Shown here in pieces: positions 43,585 through 46,073 of a stretch of 46,073 bases of DNA; the stretch's first letter is position 1; the number at the start of each line of letters is the position of its first letter. The stretch lies in NCBI GenBank assembly GCA_017626145.1, contig JAGAJK010000077.1, forward strand, positions 79,004 to 125,076. Reading direction: 5' to 3'. Both the position numbers and the translations under genes were made by a program. Source of the DNA: Clostridia bacterium (lineage in GTDB: Bacteria; Bacillota; Clostridia; RGIG6154). The notes below the pieces were generated by a model. It had not been told where the DNA came from and ran no database searches. It saw only the letters and a list, made by a program, of their open reading frames with translations.

Positions 43585-45264
43585 TTATTTTGTTACCTCG
43601 TATGTGAGAGTATTGTAGTTTACAGTAACAGCTGTGCCGTTTGAATAAGTAGTTCTGTAGATCCCTTCTTCAAGTTTTTCGTGCTTTACCATAAGTTCAT
43701 ACTGAAGATGACACATTTCTTTATATTCATCGTAAACCTTCTTTAATTTATCAATAGCATCACTAAGTTGTTCATCGGTTGCGCAAAGTAAATCCTCTTC
43801 ACCCATCCAGTTACCGCACCCGCCTTCGTCAACATACTTTGAATTAAAGTAGCCAAGCGGTCTTCCTCCATATTCCAAGAACTTAAGATGTGCTCTTTCA
43901 TCCTTTGCACAGTAATTGACAGTTTCTGTTGAAGGATTGTAAAGTATTGAACCGTGGAATACAAGCTGCCAGAACGGAATTGTTTCGTCAACTAATTCTC
44001 TTTCTACAGAGTAAAGGTTATAGCAGGTGTAGAGAGCATAGTCAAGAACATCAGATGAAAAATCAAAACCGCCTTCACTTGCGTATCCGCCAAACATATC
44101 TCTTGTCATCTGACCGATTTTGTTATAAATCTCGGCAGACTGTTTTGTAGTAAGAGGATGCTTATCGCTGTAGCATGCTCTTGGGTAGAAGTTTGTTATA
44201 ACGTCAATATAATGAAGTCCTTTAAAGCCCATTTCCTGAATTGCTTTTAAATTTCTTTCGGTAAATTTTACAGTTTGCTGTGGGCAAATGTGGAATGGCT
44301 GCCCTCCGCCCCAGAGAATTTCGTCCTTTGAATATTCCCCGTCACGAAGTACCATAAGCTCATCCTCATCCCAGTCCTCGGAAATCTGATAAATATCGGT
44401 GCTATTTGTGTGAGCTACCATCTGGAAACCAAGCTTCTGACCGTATGCACAAATCTCTTCAAGCTGTGACTGACCGCCGATTGTTTCTTCAATTGGGAAA
44501 AGCTGAGGCCATCTGCCGTCGTGACCCTTTGTTTCAATCCCAACAAGACAAACCTCACATTTTTCAACGCCTTTAGCTTTAAGTCCGTCTAAAATGTCTT
44601 TAACTCTTGAAAGTGTGCAACCTACAATAACAGGTGGTTCATTTTCTTCAGTCTGACATTTAACAGGCGAGGGAACAGGTTTCCATGCAAGTCTTATACG
44701 AAGCTCGGGTGCTTCCAATGCATACTGTATATACTCACTGTTTTTTACCTTTTCACGAAGTGGCGTAGGCTTCTTGAAATCTCTGTATAAAGCAGCCATA
44801 TCGTTGTAATCACTACCCTTTGGAAGATTGTGAAATTCTACGCATATATTTTCGTATCTTGTTTTTGCATCAACGAAGAATCTTGGGTAAATGTAATATT
44901 CATTATCCTTAACGCCTAATACAATTTTGTATTCATATGTCATACCTGTAACAATTGCAAAAATGCTTTTTTCTTCTGTTTTGAAGCCGTATACAGGCAT
45001 ATAGTTACTGTCGGAAATATATTCTGCATCATTTCTTTTTCTGAATCTGCAAAGAATTGTCCCACCTTCTTTTGTTCCTCTTGGTGCAATCATGTAACCG
45101 TCACAAATGCCGCTTGTAAGCATATCGTAGCAAAAATCAATGTGATCACAATCATCTGTAATTAATTCTTTTTTGATTGTAACTTTTGTAATATTACCTT
45201 TAGTTACAACTTCAGGTTCAAGATAATCTGCATTATTGTTTTTGTAAATTATTCTGCACTTCAT
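43585..45264 (-). CDS. glycoside hydrolase-like TIM-barrel protein (DUF5696/GH101-like)
   Basis: This cytoplasmic protein has about 559 residues from ATG 45264 (MKCRIIYKNNNAD), preceded by AGAAAGGAT; the frame reaches 45384 but that part overlaps the promoter region. The N-terminal 200 residues are beta-rich. The central part looks like a catalytic barrel (VEKCEVCLVGIETKGHDGRW, LHYIDVITNFYPRACYSDKH, YASEGGFDFSSDVLDYAL), resembling distant GH101-like proteins of the DUF5696 type; Asp in YIDVIT and Glu in SEGGFD are candidate catalytic residues. The assignment is tentative. It is co-transcribed with the MFS transporter and divergent from an AraC gene, so it is probably part of a sugar-use locus. 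Confidence 0.65.
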   Translation of the reverse strand: MKCRIIYKNNNADYLEPEVVTKGNITKVTIKKELITDDCDHIDFCYDMLTSGICDGYMIAPRGTKEGGTILCRFRKRNDAEYISDSNYMPVYGFKTEEKSIFAIVTGMTYEYKIVLGVKDNEYYIYPRFFVDAKTRYENICVEFHNLPKGSDYNDMAALYRDFKKPTPLREKVKNSEYIQYALEAPELRIRLAWKPVPSPVKCQTEENEPPVIVGCTLSRVKDILDGLKAKGVEKCEVCLVGIETKGHDGRWPQLFPIEETIGGQSQLEEICAYGQKLGFQMVAHTNSTDIYQISEDWDEDELMVLRDGEYSKDEILWGGGQPFHICPQQTVKFTERNLKAIQEMGFKGLHYIDVITNFYPRACYSDKHPLTTKQSAEIYNKIGQMTRDMFGGYASEGGFDFSSDVLDYALYTCYNLYSVERELVDETIPFWQLVFHGSILYNPSTETVNYCAKDERAHLKFLEYGGRPLGYFNSKYVDEGGCGNWMGEEDLLCATDEQLSDAIDKLKKVYDEYKEMCHLQYELMVKHEKLEEGIYRTTYSNGTAVTVNYNTLTYEVTK

Positions 45265-45291
45265 AGTTTTAATATCCTTTCTGTTTAAGTA

Positions 45292-45341
45292 TTGCAAATT
45301 AATTATAATTGTGATATAATTTGTAATCAATGAACACAATT
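45292..45341. promoter_or_regulatory. overlapping divergent promoters with AATTGTG/CACAATT inverted repeat
   Basis: Plus strand: TTGCAA (45292-45297), 17 bases, TATAAT (45315-45320). Minus strand: TTGATT (45330-45325), 17 bases, TATAAT (45307-45302). The two promoters share the same DNA. AATTGTG (45307-45313) and CACAATT (45335-45341) flank the region and may bind the adjacent AraC protein. Confidence 0.6.
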
Positions 45342-45384
45342 GACTAAAATTTGACTTTTTATTCCTTTTGTTTTGGAGGCACAT

Positions 45385-46073
45385 ATGCTTAAATCATACG
45401 GTAATTTGAATAAAGAAACAAATGAATTTGAATTTATAAGTCTGAGAAAGGAAGAAATGCAATTCTGGTTTAATAATTTCAGACTCGAATTAAAGGACCA
45501 CAATAAAGCACAAATTAATCCGGGTTTTATAAGTTATACATTGGTAGATAAAGATTTTCAGCATACTATAAATTCATTACATTTTCTGATAAAAGGGAGT
45601 GCAATTTTAAACTTTGATGGTAAAAAGTATCATTTAAATGAGGGGGATGTGTTTTTAATAGGTAACCACGTTAAATGCTCATGGGAATACACTAAACCAT
45701 CGGAGGAACTTACACTTTTGTTTAATGTGTATATGGGTAACCTTAACGACTTGTTTTCTGAATTAAAACAACCGCTAATATTGAGTGGAAATAACACAGA
45801 TACAGAAAGGGTAAATAAATTATTTTATGAAGAAAGTAACCTTTCGGTATTTATCTTACGTAATATATGTTTAAAATACCTTGAAAGGTTTCTTCCAATG
45901 ACAGGAACGGACTATACACAGCATATAAAGATAGTACGAAAATATGAGAAAGTTTTTGAGTACATAACAGAAAATTTATCTGTCAATATTAAAATTGAAG
46001 AGTTGTGCAAAGCTACAAATTACTCAGTAGGCTTTTTTACCAAGAACTTCGCAAAGGACAATGGTGTAACAAT
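45385..46073 (+). CDS. AraC family regulator, 3' end cut by window edge
   Basis: ATG 45385, seven bases after GGAGG, opens a frame that runs off the window (about 229 codons visible). It begins MLKSYGNLNKETNEFEFISL. A cupin sensing domain is visible (INSLHFLIKGSAILNFDGKK, then YHLNEGDVFLIGNH), and the first HTH starts near the edge (NIKIEELCKATNYSVGFFTK). It diverges from the glycosidase-like/MFS operon and should regulate it. The second HTH is expected just beyond the right edge. Confidence 0.88.
   Translation, partial: MLKSYGNLNKETNEFEFISLRKEEMQFWFNNFRLELKDHNKAQINPGFISYTLVDKDFQHTINSLHFLIKGSAILNFDGKKYHLNEGDVFLIGNHVKCSWEYTKPSEELTLLFNVYMGNLNDLFSELKQPLILSGNNTDTERVNKLFYEESNLSVFILRNICLKYLERFLPMTGTDYTQHIKIVRKYEKVFEYITENLSVNIKIEELCKATNYSVGFFTKNFAKDNGVT

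Noticed and set aside
45265-45384. 40-residue N-terminal extension of the glycosidase-like protein
   Set aside because: It covers both divergent promoters, and a ribosome site lies before ATG 45264.
1-46073. Prophage, integrase, CRISPR array or tRNA-linked island
   Set aside because: No integrase, phage structural gene, direct-repeat array or tRNA-like cloverleaf was found in the window.

Overview
The window looks like a chromosomal segment of an uncultured, low-GC, spore-forming-lineage Clostridia, probably from an anaerobic gut or digester habitat. The evidence is AT-rich DNA with strong AGGAGG-type ribosome sites, a fused IspH-ribosomal protein S1 gene (a clostridial hallmark), an iron-sulfur serine dehydratase, oxygen-sensitive glycyl radical enzymes, remnants of the sporulation protease gene spoIVB, and many AraC and RpiR regulators of carbohydrate genes. 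No rRNA, tRNA or CRISPR array was seen. Both ends cut a gene: an activase on the left and an AraC regulator on the right.

Region 1 (1-10.1 kb) is a tandem array of glycyl-radical-enzyme (GRE) modules. Each unit is an AraC gene on the minus strand, diverging from a GRE gene that overlaps its radical-SAM activase by ATGA. Two GREs are complete (1879-4116 and 6272-8395), and the activase of a third is cut by the left edge. All three activases are followed by a relic of the 3' end of spoIVB (815-979, 5160-5316, 9205-9283). These relics sit exactly at the unit borders, which suggests stepwise insertion of related cassettes at a spoIVB site. The third AraC gene is frameshifted.

Region 2 (10.1-16.4 kb) holds an SDR oxidoreductase and an RpiR regulator that diverges from a three-gene amino-sugar operon. 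That operon encodes an unrecognised 632-residue protein, a BadF-type N-acetylhexosamine kinase, and a NanE-MurQ fusion that joins ManNAc-6-P epimerase to MurNAc-6-P etherase. Both divergent promoters carry GTAAC/GTTAC inverted repeats at their start sites.

Region 3 (16.3-28.5 kb) is an accessory carbohydrate region. It has three AraC genes (one frameshifted), an M20 amidohydrolase, a cytoplasmic GH32 fructan hydrolase, and a fructokinase pseudogene that contains a 270-bp MITE and a large internal deletion. It continues with a small P-loop kinase, an AraC/SDR/FAD-oxidoreductase operon, a GH120-type beta-xylosidase and a ferredoxin-domain aldo/keto reductase.

Region 4 (28.6-40.9 kb) is a conserved housekeeping block on the plus strand: rluB-like, rpiR-like, HI0933-type flavoprotein, cmk, plsC-like, ispH-rpsA, lon, engB, aspS, tyrS. 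Region 5 (40.9-46.1 kb) has a serine dehydratase fused to an Xre-type HTH domain. It ends with a divergent sugar locus: a glycosidase-like gene plus an MFS transporter on the minus strand, and an AraC regulator on the plus strand running off the window.
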